Source of the DNA: Solimonas sp. | GTDB taxonomy: Bacteria > Pseudomonadota > Gammaproteobacteria > Nevskiales > Nevskiaceae | Direction of reading: 5' to 3' | NCBI GenBank assembly: GCA_030149365.1 | Contig: JASBRP010000016.1 | Coordinates: forward strand, 1 to 64,000 | DNA: 64,000 nucleotides | Shown: positions 36,811 through 45,449 of the stretch, in pieces | Numbering within the stretch: position 1 is the first letter of the stretch | Layout of the letters: every line of letters begins with the position of its first letter | Program-made: the position numbers and the translations under genes | The notes under the pieces: model-generated | The model's input: the letters and a program-made list of their open reading frames with translations, nothing else | Told to the model about the DNA's origin: nothing | Databases searched by the model: none

Positions 36811-37196
36811 CCGCCGAGACCACCTGGCCGATCCGGGTCTACTACGAGGACACCGACGCCTCCGGCGTGACCTATCACGCCAACTACCTGCGCTGGTTCG
36901 AGCGGGCGCGCACCGAATGGCTGCGCGGCAAGGGCTATGGCCAGGAGCGGCTGCGGCTGGAGGCCGGGGTGGCTTTCACGATCTCCAGCATCGAGATCGA
37001 GTACCGCAAGCCGGCCCGGCTCGACGACGAACTGGTGGTTCGCACCCGTGTCGTGGAACTTCGCCGGGCCAGCCTGATCTTTGAACAGACGCTGCTGGGC
37101 GATGGTGGCCAGATACTCACCACGGCGCGGGTTCGCATCGCTTGTGTGGACGCGGCTACCTTTCGTCCGAAAGCGCTGCCGCCCGGCCTCATGTAA
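36807..37196 (+). CDS. ybgC: Acyl-CoA thioesterase YbgC
   Basis: The 129-aa hot-dog thioesterase starts at GTG 36807. The motif [24 protein letters not shown] carries the catalytic Asp. It hydrolyses acyl-CoA or acyl-ACP and is the standard first gene of the tol-pal cluster. Here, however, an intergenic region of 148 nt with an inverted repeat separates it from tolQ. Confidence 0.93.
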
Positions 37197-37245
37197 AGGC
37201 ATCTTCCACTGCTAGAATCCCCTACAAATCGCAGGGTTCTTTGTT

Positions 37246-37271
37246 ATTATTCTGCGATCAACCAGAATAAT
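37246..37271. promoter_or_regulatory. Inverted repeat upstream of tolQ, candidate operator
   Basis: ATTATTCTG and CAGAATAAT (perfect 9-bp arms, 8-nt spacer CGATCAAC) lie about 75 nt before tolQ in an AT-rich island of an otherwise GC-rich region. A dyad of this size fits a dimeric repressor or activator site. No T-run follows, so it is not a typical terminator. The binding protein is unknown. Confidence 0.5.
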
Positions 37272-37344
37272 TGTTGACATTTACTAACAACACCCCGGCC
37301 AATCGGCCTCGGGGGCGGTCCAGAACTAGGACAAGGATAATTCC

Positions 37345-38025
<681 letters not shown>

Positions 38026-38035
38026 GGAACCCGCC

Positions 38036-38460
<425 letters not shown>

Positions 38461-38461
<1 letters not shown>

Positions 38462-39441
38462 TGAACAAGCCACAAACCCGCTATGCGGTTGCGTCGCTGA
38501 TCCTGCACGTGCTCGTGTTCGGGGCGCTGATCCTTGGCGCCCTGTTCCACCGCAAGCCGGAGCCGATGCGTGTCATCGAGGCGGCCCTGGTGCAGGGTGG
38601 CGGGCAGCAGGTGCCCAACCCGCAGCCGGTGGAGCCCAAGCCGCTGCCGCCCGCGCCCAAGCCCGAGCCGCAGCCGGAGCCGCCCAAGCCCACGCCGCCC
38701 AAGCCCAAGCCGGAACCTCCCAAGGAGGACCCGGTGAAGAAGGCCGAGGAAAAGGCCAAGAAGGAAGCCGAGGCGGAAGAGAAGCGCAAGCTGGCCGAGG
38801 AGCGCAAGGAGAAGCAGCGCGTCCAGGAAGCCGAGCGCAAGGCCGAGCAGGTACGCATCAAGGAAGAGGCCGAGCGCAAGCGCCAGGAAGAGCTCAAGAA
38901 GAAGCAGGAAGAGGCGCAGAAGAAGGCCGAGGCCGAGCGCGTCCGCAAGGAAGAAGAGCAGCGCAAGAAGGACGAGGAGAAGCGCCAGCAGCAGGCGATC
39001 GCCGACGACCTCAAGCGCCAGGAAGCCGAAGAGCGCAAGGCGATCGAGGATGCCCGGGCCAAGCGTGCGGCCGAGGACAAGGCTCGCCGCGATGCCCTGG
39101 CCGCCGCCGCCGCCGCCGAGCAGGCGGCGCGCGATGCCGCGGTCGTCGGTGCCGCCCAGGCTCAGTGGGGCGACCTGATCGCGGCCCGTGTGCGCAAGTT
39201 CTGGCAGCGTCCGCCGGCTAGCGCCGACACCTTCAGCTGCGTGGTGGAGGTGAAGATGAATCCGGATGCCTCGGTGGTGAGTGCGACCGTGATCCGCAGC
39301 TGCGGCACCGCGGCACTGGATCGGTCGGTGGAGCAGGCGGTGGTCAAGGCCAGCCCGCTGCCGCCGCCGCCGGATCCGCGCGCCATGCCGGCGGACCGCA
39401 CCATCAAGATCCGATTCTGCCCCTCTGCGAACGGCTGTTAG
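38461..39441 (+). CDS. tolA: Tol-Pal system protein TolA
   Basis: The 326-aa protein has an N-terminal anchor (VASLILHVLVFGALILG), a Pro/Lys-rich segment, a long Lys/Glu/Ala coiled-coil domain of about 140 residues, and a C-terminal globular domain (RKFWQRPPASADTFSCVVEV ... SCGTAALDRSVEQAV). It links the inner-membrane motor to TolB and Pal at the division site. ATG 38461 is preferred over the overlapping TTG. Confidence 0.94.
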
Positions 39442-39586
39442 CCCTCCGGCCGCAGGAAACCGGCCCGAACGCCAGAACTTTTTCCCCATGAAGAGAGTCA
39501 CTTGGGGAAGAACTTTGGCGTAAAGGCCGGTTTTTGAATCACAATATGATCCGCGGCCCCGCTGGCGCCGCCTTTCAAGGTTGCCC

Positions 39587-40870
39587 ATGACGTTCAAGAA
39601 ACTGATTGCCGTATTGCTGGTCCTGGTCGCTGTTCCGGCCCAGGCCGCCCTGGAAATCACCGTCACCGGCGGTGACGTGGCGCCGCTGCCTATCGCCCTG
39701 GTGCAGTTCCAGTCCACGCCGGAAGTGCCGCTCGACGTGGCCCAGGTGGTGGAGAACGACCTGGTGCGCAGCGGACGCTTCAAGGCGCTGCCGCGCGGTG
39801 CCATGCCACAAACCCCCACGGCGCCGCAGGCGGTGGTAACCGATGGCTGGAAGGCCGCCGGCATCGACAACCTGGTGATCGGCCAGATCGGCAAGTCTGC
39901 CGACGGCTATTACGCGCGCTTCTTCCTGATCGATACCGTCAGCGGGCAGCAGCTGCTGAGCCACCAGTTCTCGGTGAAGTCGCCGGCGCAGATGCGCACC
40001 GTGGCGCACATGATCGCCGACATGATCTACGAGAAGCTGCTCGGCATCCCCGGCTACTTCAACACCAAGATCGCCTACGTGGCCGCCACCGGCTACGGCC
40101 CGGCGCGCAACTTCCAGCTGATCGTGTCGGACTCCGATGGCGAAGCGCCGCGGGTGCTGGCCACCTCGCGCGAGCCGATCCTGTCGCCCGCCTGGGCCCC
40201 GGATCGCAAGCAGTTGGCCTTCGTCGGCTACAACCGCGGCCGCTCGGCCGTCATGGTCTACACCCTGGCCACGGGCCAGGTGCGCACGCTGGTATCGGAG
40301 CCGGGCCTCAACAGCTCGCCGGCCTGGTCGCCGGACGGCAGCAAGGTCGCCGTCAGCCTGTCCTTCGAGAACAACCCGGACATCTACGTGATCGACGTGG
40401 CCAGCAACAAGCGCCGCCGCCTCACCGACCACTACGGCATCGACACCGAGCCCTCCTGGTCGCCGGACGGCAGCAAGCTGGTCTTCACCTCCGACCGCGG
40501 TGGCCGTCCGCAGATCTACGAGATCAGCGCCGAGGGCGGCGATCCGCGCCGTGTCACCTTCGAAGGCAGCCAGAACCTGCGCGCCAGCTACTCGCCGGAT
40601 GGCAAGTCCCTGGCCCTGGTGAACGCCGACGGCGGCCGTTTCCGCATCGGGCTGCTGGACCTGGCCGGTGGCGGCCTGAAGCTCCTCAGCGATGGTCCTC
40701 AGGACGAGGGCCCGCAATTCGCACCCGGTGGTGCGGTAGTCATCTACGCTACGCAGGGACGCGCCGGCGGCGCGGAACTTGCGACCGTATCCGTCGACGG
40801 ACGCGTCCGCACGCGCCTGCGTCAGGCGGCCGACATCAAGGAGCCCGCATGGTCTCCGGTGGTTCGTTAA
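39587..40870 (+). CDS. tolB: Tol-Pal system beta-propeller protein TolB
   Basis: A 427-aa periplasmic protein with a cleaved signal (KKLIAVLLVLVAVPAQA), an N-terminal domain and a six-bladed propeller of WSPDG repeats (AWSPDGSKVAVSLS, SWSPDGSKLVFTSDRGG, SYSPDGKSLALV). It binds Pal and TolA. ATG 39587 follows AAGG at 39577-39580. It is separated from tolA by 145 nt, where TATGAT (39545-39550) could be a -10 element. Confidence 0.94.
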   Translation: MTFKKLIAVLLVLVAVPAQAALEITVTGGDVAPLPIALVQFQSTPEVPLDVAQVVENDLVRSGRFKALPRGAMPQTPTAPQAVVTDGWKAAGIDNLVIGQIGKSADGYYARFFLIDTVSGQQLLSHQFSVKSPAQMRTVAHMIADMIYEKLLGIPGYFNTKIAYVAATGYGPARNFQLIVSDSDGEAPRVLATSREPILSPAWAPDRKQLAFVGYNRGRSAVMVYTLATGQVRTLVSEPGLNSSPAWSPDGSKVAVSLSFENNPDIYVIDVASNKRRRLTDHYGIDTEPSWSPDGSKLVFTSDRGGRPQIYEISAEGGDPRRVTFEGSQNLRASYSPDGKSLALVNADGGRFRIGLLDLAGGGLKLLSDGPQDEGPQFAPGGAVVIYATQGRAGGAELATVSVDGRVRTRLRQAADIKEPAWSPVVR

Positions 40871-40918
40871 TTTTCCGCATTCAAGCTTCCGCACCTCAAG
40901 AACATTAGGAGTCACCCC

Positions 40919-41452
40919 ATGACCAAGAATCTCATCGTCGCCGGCGCCCTGGTCGCCGCTCTGGCCGTCGCCGGCTGCTCCGGCAAGAAGAACGTCAAGC
41001 CGGCTGCCCCGGCGGCCGAGCCGTATGGCCAGAGCACCGCGCCCTATGGCAGCGATCCCTACGCCAACAGCGCCCCGACCCAGATCGGCGGCCCCAGCGC
41101 CCAGGAGACCGCCGAGCGCGCCCTGAGCAACAACATCGTCTACTTCGAGTACGACAGCACCGTCATCAACTCGGAAGGCGAGTCGGTCATCGGCCGCTAC
41201 GCCAGCTACCTGCAGGCCAACCCGACCGCGCGCGTGCGCCTGGAAGGCCATGCCGATGAGCGCGGCACTCCGGAGTACAACCTGGGCCTGGGCGAGCGTC
41301 GCGCCAAGGCGGTCGAGGCCTCGCTGCTGGCCAAGGGCGTGAACGCCAACCAGGCTTCGCTGCTGTCCTACGGCGAAGAGCGTCCGGCGGTGCCGGGTCA
41401 TGACGAGGCGAGCTGGGCCCAGAACCGCCGCGTCCAGATCATCCGCCAGTAA
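40919..41452 (+). CDS. pal: Peptidoglycan-associated lipoprotein Pal
   Basis: A 177-aa lipoprotein with lipobox in LAVAGCSGKK, a flexible Pro/Ala/Ser linker and an OmpA-type domain (YFEYDSTVINSEG, LEGHADERGTPEYNLGLGER). It holds the outer membrane to peptidoglycan and is pulled by Tol during constriction. TTAGGAG precedes the ATG. Confidence 0.95.
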   Translation: MTKNLIVAGALVAALAVAGCSGKKNVKPAAPAAEPYGQSTAPYGSDPYANSAPTQIGGPSAQETAERALSNNIVYFEYDSTVINSEGESVIGRYASYLQANPTARVRLEGHADERGTPEYNLGLGERRAKAVEASLLAKGVNANQASLLSYGEERPAVPGHDEASWAQNRRVQIIRQ

Positions 41453-41486
41453 GGCCGCAACCTAAAAACCTCGGGGGAACAGGTCC

Positions 41487-42407
41487 ATGTCCACACGTCG
41501 TCTGATTGCTTCTTTCGTCGCTCCTGTCGCGCTGCTGGCCGGTTGTGCCAGTTCCGACTTTGGCGGAAACATCAGCGGTGGCGGAGATGCCCTGTCCCCC
41601 GAGGAACGTCGCCTGCAGCGTGCGGAGACCAAGGTCTCCGAGCTGTCGCGTCGTCTCGATGCGGTGAACCTGGCCGGCATGGACCAGGAAAACCAGAAGC
41701 TGCGCGACGACATTCGCCAGATGCGTGGCGAGATGGAGCGCATGCGCTTCGAGTTTGACCAGCAGCAGCGCCGTGGCGCTGCCTCGGTGGCCGAACTGGA
41801 TCGTCGTATCCAGCGTTTCGAAGTGCAGCAGGGCCTCGCCGTTAGCGGCGCGGCGCCGGCTGCAGCGGGTCCCGCGGCCCCGGTCAGCCAGGGCAGCAGC
41901 TACGTGGCTCCGCCCGCGGTCGTGGCGGCGCCGTCCGCGCCGGCCGTGCCTCCGGGTGCGGCTACCCCCAGCACCAGCGTTCCGGCGGCTGCCGGCGCAC
42001 CGGTGGTGATTTCCTCGGGCAGCGGTGCCACGGTGGAAGAGGAGACCGCATACCTCGCGGCCTTCGACGAATTCAAGAACGGCAAGTACGACAACGCCAT
42101 CCGTGGCTTCAAGAACATGGTGGCGACGTACCCCCAGGGCACCTATGCGCCCAACGCCTATTTCTGGATGGGCGAGATGTACACCATCAAGCGCGACTAC
42201 AAGGCCGCGCTGACCAATTTCCAGACCATCCTGCAGCGTTTCCCGGCCACCCCCAAGGTGCCGGACGCGATGCTGAAGGTGGGGCTGACGCAGCTGGAGC
42301 TGAAGTCGGAAGCCGAGGGTCGCGCGACGCTGCAACGCGTGATCTCGACTTATCCCAACTCCAACGCCGCCAAGCTCGCGGCACAGCGGTTGAATCCGCC
42401 GAAGTAA
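41487..42407 (+). CDS. cpoB: Cell division coordinator CpoB (YbgF), with a lipobox
   Basis: The 306-aa protein has an N-terminal coiled coil (RAETKVSELSRRLDAVN ... DQENQKLRDDIRQMRGE), an Ala/Pro/Val linker of about 70 residues, and three C-terminal TPRs (AYLAAFDEFKNGKYDNAIRG, YTIKRDYKAALTNFQTIL). CpoB couples Tol to peptidoglycan synthesis during constriction. Its signal ends LLAGCASSD, a lipoprotein lipobox, whereas the textbook protein is a soluble periplasmic one. Gene order after pal is standard. Confidence 0.9.
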   Translation: MSTRRLIASFVAPVALLAGCASSDFGGNISGGGDALSPEERRLQRAETKVSELSRRLDAVNLAGMDQENQKLRDDIRQMRGEMERMRFEFDQQQRRGAASVAELDRRIQRFEVQQGLAVSGAAPAAAGPAAPVSQGSSYVAPPAVVAAPSAPAVPPGAATPSTSVPAAAGAPVVISSGSGATVEEETAYLAAFDEFKNGKYDNAIRGFKNMVATYPQGTYAPNAYFWMGEMYTIKRDYKAALTNFQTILQRFPATPKVPDAMLKVGLTQLELKSEAEGRATLQRVISTYPNSNAAKLAAQRLNPPK

Positions 42408-42420
42408 GGAACAACCCGCT

Positions 42421-43095
42421 GTGAGCAACACCGCTCCAGGGTCATCACCGGAAGCGGTGCGGCTCAAGATCACGGAGATTTTCCACTCGCTGCAGGGAGA
42501 GTCCTCCCTGGCCGGCTGGCCCACGGTGTTCGTGCGCCTGACCGGCTGCCCGCTGCGCTGCCAGTACTGTGACACCACGTACTCCTTCCACGGCGGCGAA
42601 TACCGCTCGCTGGAGCAGGTGCTGGCCGAGGTGGCCAGCCACGGGGCGCGCCACGTCTGCGTGACCGGTGGCGAGCCCCTGGCGCAGAAGAGTTGCCTGC
42701 CGCTGCTGGGCGCTCTCTGCGATGCCGGGTACGTCGTTTCGCTGGAGACCAGCGGCGCCCTGGACATCGGCGGCGTGGACCCGCGCGTGATTCGCGTGGT
42801 GGACCTGAAGACGCCGGACTCCGGCGAGCTGGCCAAGAACCGCCTGGCCAACATCGATCTGCTGACGCCGAGGGACGAGTTGAAGTTCGTGCTCTGCTCG
42901 CGCGCCGATTACGACTGGGCGCGCGGCATGCTCGCCGAGCACCGGCTGGCCGAGCGCTGCGGCGTGCTGTTCTCGCATGCCCATGGCCAGCTGGCTGCCC
43001 GCGACCTGGCGGACTGGATCGTGGCGGACCGCCTGCCGGTGCGCTTCCAGACCCAGCTGCACAAGGCCCTCTGGGGCAACGAGCAGGGACGCTAG
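42421..43095 (+). CDS. queE: 7-carboxy-7-deazaguanine synthase QueE
   Basis: The 224-aa radical SAM protein starts at GTG 42421. The cluster motif is [14 protein letters not shown] (three Cys), followed by [31 protein letters not shown] is the QueE N-terminus. It makes the deazaguanine ring for preQ0/queuosine. It sits between cpoB and queC, as in many proteobacteria. Confidence 0.94.
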   Translation: MSNTAPGSSPEAVRLKITEIFHSLQGESSLAGWPTVFVRLTGCPLRCQYCDTTYSFHGGEYRSLEQVLAEVASHGARHVCVTGGEPLAQKSCLPLLGALCDAGYVVSLETSGALDIGGVDPRVIRVVDLKTPDSGELAKNRLANIDLLTPRDELKFVLCSRADYDWARGMLAEHRLAERCGVLFSHAHGQLAARDLADWIVADRLPVRFQTQLHKALWGNEQGR

Positions 43096-43097
43096 CG

Positions 43098-43772
43098 ATG
43101 CTGAAGAAAAGAGCCGTGGTGCTGTTGTCCGGCGGCCTGGACTCCGCCACCGTGCTGGCCATGGCCCGCGAGCAGGGCTACGAGAGCTACGCGCTGTCGG
43201 TGTCCTACGGCCAGCGCCACGTCGCCGAGCTGCGTGCCGCGGACCGCGTGGTCAAAGCCCTGGGCGCCGCCGGCCACCAGACCCTGCACGTGAACCTGGA
43301 TGCGGTCGGTGGTTCGTCCCTGACCGATACGAGCATGGCCGTGCCGGAGACGCCCACCACCGGCATCCCCAGCACCTACGTACCGGCGCGCAACACGCTG
43401 TTCCTGTCCATGGCCCTGGGCTGGGCCGAGGTGCTGGAGGCGCAGGACCTGTTCATCGGGGTCAACGCCGTGGACTACTCCGGCTACCCCGACTGCCGCC
43501 CAGCCTTCATCGAGGCCTTCGAGCACCTGGCGGGCGTCGCGACCAAGGCGGGAGTGGAGGGCAAGCCGTTCCGGGTGCATGCCCCGCTGCTGCGCCTGAG
43601 CAAGGCCGAGATCATCCGCGAGGGCCTGCGCCTGGGGGTGGACTACGGCCTCACCGTGTCCTGCTATCAGGCCGACGAGGCCGGACGGGCCTGTGGCCGC
43701 TGCGATTCCTGCCGTTTGCGGCGCGAGGGGTTCGCGGCGGCGGGGGTGGCGGACCCCACTCCGTACCGTTAA
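43098..43772 (+). CDS. queC: 7-cyano-7-deazaguanine synthase QueC
   Basis: A 224-aa ATP-dependent enzyme with the PP-loop [14 protein letters not shown] and a zinc site of four Cys in [20 protein letters not shown]. It converts CDG to preQ0. ATG 43098 lies two nt after the queE stop. A strong terminator follows immediately. Confidence 0.95.
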   Translation: MLKKRAVVLLSGGLDSATVLAMAREQGYESYALSVSYGQRHVAELRAADRVVKALGAAGHQTLHVNLDAVGGSSLTDTSMAVPETPTTGIPSTYVPARNTLFLSMALGWAEVLEAQDLFIGVNAVDYSGYPDCRPAFIEAFEHLAGVATKAGVEGKPFRVHAPLLRLSKAEIIREGLRLGVDYGLTVSCYQADEAGRACGRCDSCRLRREGFAAAGVADPTPYR

Positions 43773-43800
43773 AAAAAGCCCTCGCAAGAGGGCATTTTTT
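43773..43800 (+). terminator. Terminator after queC
   Basis: GCCCTC-GCAA-GAGGGC (43778-43793) is flanked by a run of A and by ATTTTTT, so it may serve both strands. It starts right at the queC stop. Confidence 0.93.
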
Positions 43801-43807
43801 GGCTATT

Positions 43808-43929
43808 TGGTCGGAGCGACAGGATTGTTCGGTGCTTCCTGCACCGAATCCTTCGCTACGCTCAGGACCGCGCCTGCGGCGCGTCCGGGTTTTGCTCCTG
43901 CAAACCCGTCAAACCTGCGACCCCCTGCG
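43808..43929 (-). repeat. Interrupted duplicate of the tRNA-Pro 3' half
   Basis: 43808-43826 and 43912-43929 repeat, in order, the 3' part of the tRNA-Pro gene that lies just upstream on the same strand (19 and 18 nt identical). Between them is an 85-nt insert made of hairpins: TTCGGTGC/GCACCGAA, GGACCGCGCC/GGCGCGTCC and CGGGTTT/AAACCCG. The interruption falls in the T-loop. This looks like a decayed integration scar or a partial tRNA duplication hit by a small structured element. Confidence 0.75.
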
Positions 43930-43959
43930 GCGAGGCATGGTGGTCACATTGGGCAGTAT

Positions 43960-44036
43960 TGGTCGGAGCGACAGGATTCGAACCTGCGACCCCCTGCGCC
44001 CAAGGCAGGTGCGCTACCAGGCTGCGCCACACTCCG
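43960..44036 (-). tRNA. tRNA-Pro (anticodon UGG)
   Basis: 77 nt including encoded CCA. The 7-bp acceptor stem (CGGAGTG/CGCTCCG with one G-U), D-arm, anticodon stem CCTGC/GCAGG with loop CTTGGGC, and T-arm with TTCGAAT are all present. It lies 22 nt downstream of tRNA-Lys on the same strand and is probably cotranscribed. Confidence 0.95.
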
Positions 44037-44058
44037 ATACGACTATTGTGCAGCAAGA

Positions 44059-44134
44059 TGGTGGGTCGTGATGGATTCGAACCATCGACCAACTGGTTAA
44101 AAGCCAGCTGCTCTACCGGCTGAGCTAACGACCC
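44059..44134 (-). tRNA. tRNA-Lys (anticodon UUU)
   Basis: 76 nt with encoded CCA. Acceptor GGGTCGT/ACGACCC, D-arm TTAGCTCAGCCGGTAGAGCA, anticodon loop CTTTTAA and T-loop TTCGAAT identify it clearly. It is the first gene of a two-tRNA unit. Confidence 0.96.
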
Positions 44135-44176
44135 CCGGTAACACGTCCCCGCAGCAGGGCACTGCAAGGGCGCGGA

Positions 44177-44205
44177 ATGATACAGCAAAGCTCCCGGAGG
44201 TTGAA
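44177..44205 (-). promoter_or_regulatory. Probable promoter of the tRNA-Lys/Pro unit
   Basis: On the minus strand TTCAAC (-35-like) is followed after 17 nt by TATCAT (-10) and a GC-rich discriminator (TCCGCGCCC), about 43 nt before tRNA-Lys. The spacing and discriminator are typical of stable RNA promoters. Confidence 0.5.
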
Positions 44206-44216
44206 CCTCGCCGGGC

Positions 44217-45359
44217 TTATTCGTATCCGACGTAGATCGGGTTGGTCATGCCGACAAAACCGCCATAGAAGCCCACCAGCACCGCGGCAGCGGGTGCCTC
44301 CGGGGTGTTGCCGCGCACTTCCGCGCGATACCAGCTGCGCTGCCCGGCGGCGGGTGTGTCCTCGAAGTCCAGCGCCTGTTCGCCAAACAGCCGGCGCTCC
44401 AGCAGGGGCTGGCCGTTCTTCAGGACGGTCACGTTGTAGACCCCCAGGGGTCGCGCACCATCGATCTCCAGGCGGAAGTTCACGGCCTGCCCCTGGGCCG
44501 GCAGGTTGTCGCCCATCAGGGTTTCATGGCCCCCGTCACGATCGGCATCGGCCGTCAGGCGGATGCGCTCCGAGCTCGGCCCGTAGCCGATGGCAACGTG
44601 CCCGGCCTTCAGGGCTGCGAGCACGCCCGCGGCGGTGGGTGCCTCGGCGTAGACCCAGGTGGTGGGATTACCGACGTTCAGGCCCAGCGACTCGATGCCG
44701 GTCTGGTGGTGGCAGTCGCTGCCGCCGCGGCCGGTGATGCGCCGCCCGCCGGCGATGAGTTCATCCCACAGCCGGATCGCTCCCGTGTTGTCGGTGGGGA
44801 AGGCATAGAGCGCGTTCCAGATTTCCATGCTGTCGAACGGCATGTCGAAGCCGAACTCCCAGGGATCGCCATTGACCGGGTGGTTCACCGACAGGTGCAC
44901 GCCCTGCGCGCGCGCTTCCGCGGCAATGGCGCGGCCGGCTTCGGCGTCGGTGCGGTCTCGCAGGGCGTAGAAGCGCAGGTGATCGAAGCGTGCTGCCGAG
45001 AACAGGTTGGCGTGCCCACGCGCGGTGGTGTACTCAACACCGTGGAGCAGCACCATCTTGTCGGAGCGGAAGGCGGGATCGTCCCAGGTGGTCAGCCGGC
45101 CTTCGACGTGGTTGTCGTGGTCGGTGATGGTGAAGAAGCCCATGCCGCGCTCCTCGGCCAGCTTCACCAGCTCCGCCATCGGGTTGTCGGCCGCGTCGTC
45201 GCTGTGGTCGGAGTGCAGGTGCAGGTCGCCACTGAGCCAGGTGCCGGGGCGCGGGCCGCTGGGCCCGGGTGGTGTGGAGGGCGCGGGGTCGTTGCTGCTG
45301 CCGGAGCAGGCCGAGAGCAGCAGGGCCGCTGCGGTGATCGCGATCGTGAGACAACGCAT
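44217..45359 (-). CDS. PHP-domain (CehA/McbA-like) metallohydrolase lipoprotein
   Basis: The product of about 380 aa starts MRCLTIAITAAALLLSAC, a lipobox signal, then a Pro-rich linker. The PHP metal motif GDLHLHSDHSDDA is followed by TITDHDNH, LSVNHPVNG and RGGSDCHHQTG, the metal-binding His/Asp set of PHP hydrolases such as the CehA/McbA group. A C-terminal beta domain follows. It probably hydrolyses a phosphoester or other ester at the cell surface; the substrate is unknown. It lies downstream of a lipoprotein sulfatase in the same orientation, 90 nt apart. Confidence 0.82.
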   Translation of the reverse strand: MRCLTIAITAAALLLSACSGSSNDPAPSTPPGPSGPRPGTWLSGDLHLHSDHSDDAADNPMAELVKLAEERGMGFFTITDHDNHVEGRLTTWDDPAFRSDKMVLLHGVEYTTARGHANLFSAARFDHLRFYALRDRTDAEAGRAIAAEARAQGVHLSVNHPVNGDPWEFGFDMPFDSMEIWNALYAFPTDNTGAIRLWDELIAGGRRITGRGGSDCHHQTGIESLGLNVGNPTTWVYAEAPTAAGVLAALKAGHVAIGYGPSSERIRLTADADRDGGHETLMGDNLPAQGQAVNFRLEIDGARPLGVYNVTVLKNGQPLLERRLFGEQALDFEDTPAAGQRSWYRAEVRGNTPEAPAAAVLVGFYGGFVGMTNPIYVGYE

Positions 45360-45449
45360 GTCAGGTTCCATCCAAAGGCGCAGGATGGCGACATGGTGTT
45401 TCAGAACGTCGTCGCCGCGCCTCCCCGGAGCGGCGCAGGGTGAATTTTC

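Noticed and set aside
37274-37279. TTGACA as a -35 box for tolQ
   Set aside because: No -10-like hexamer lies at 16-18 nt; the spacing leads into CCCCGGCC.
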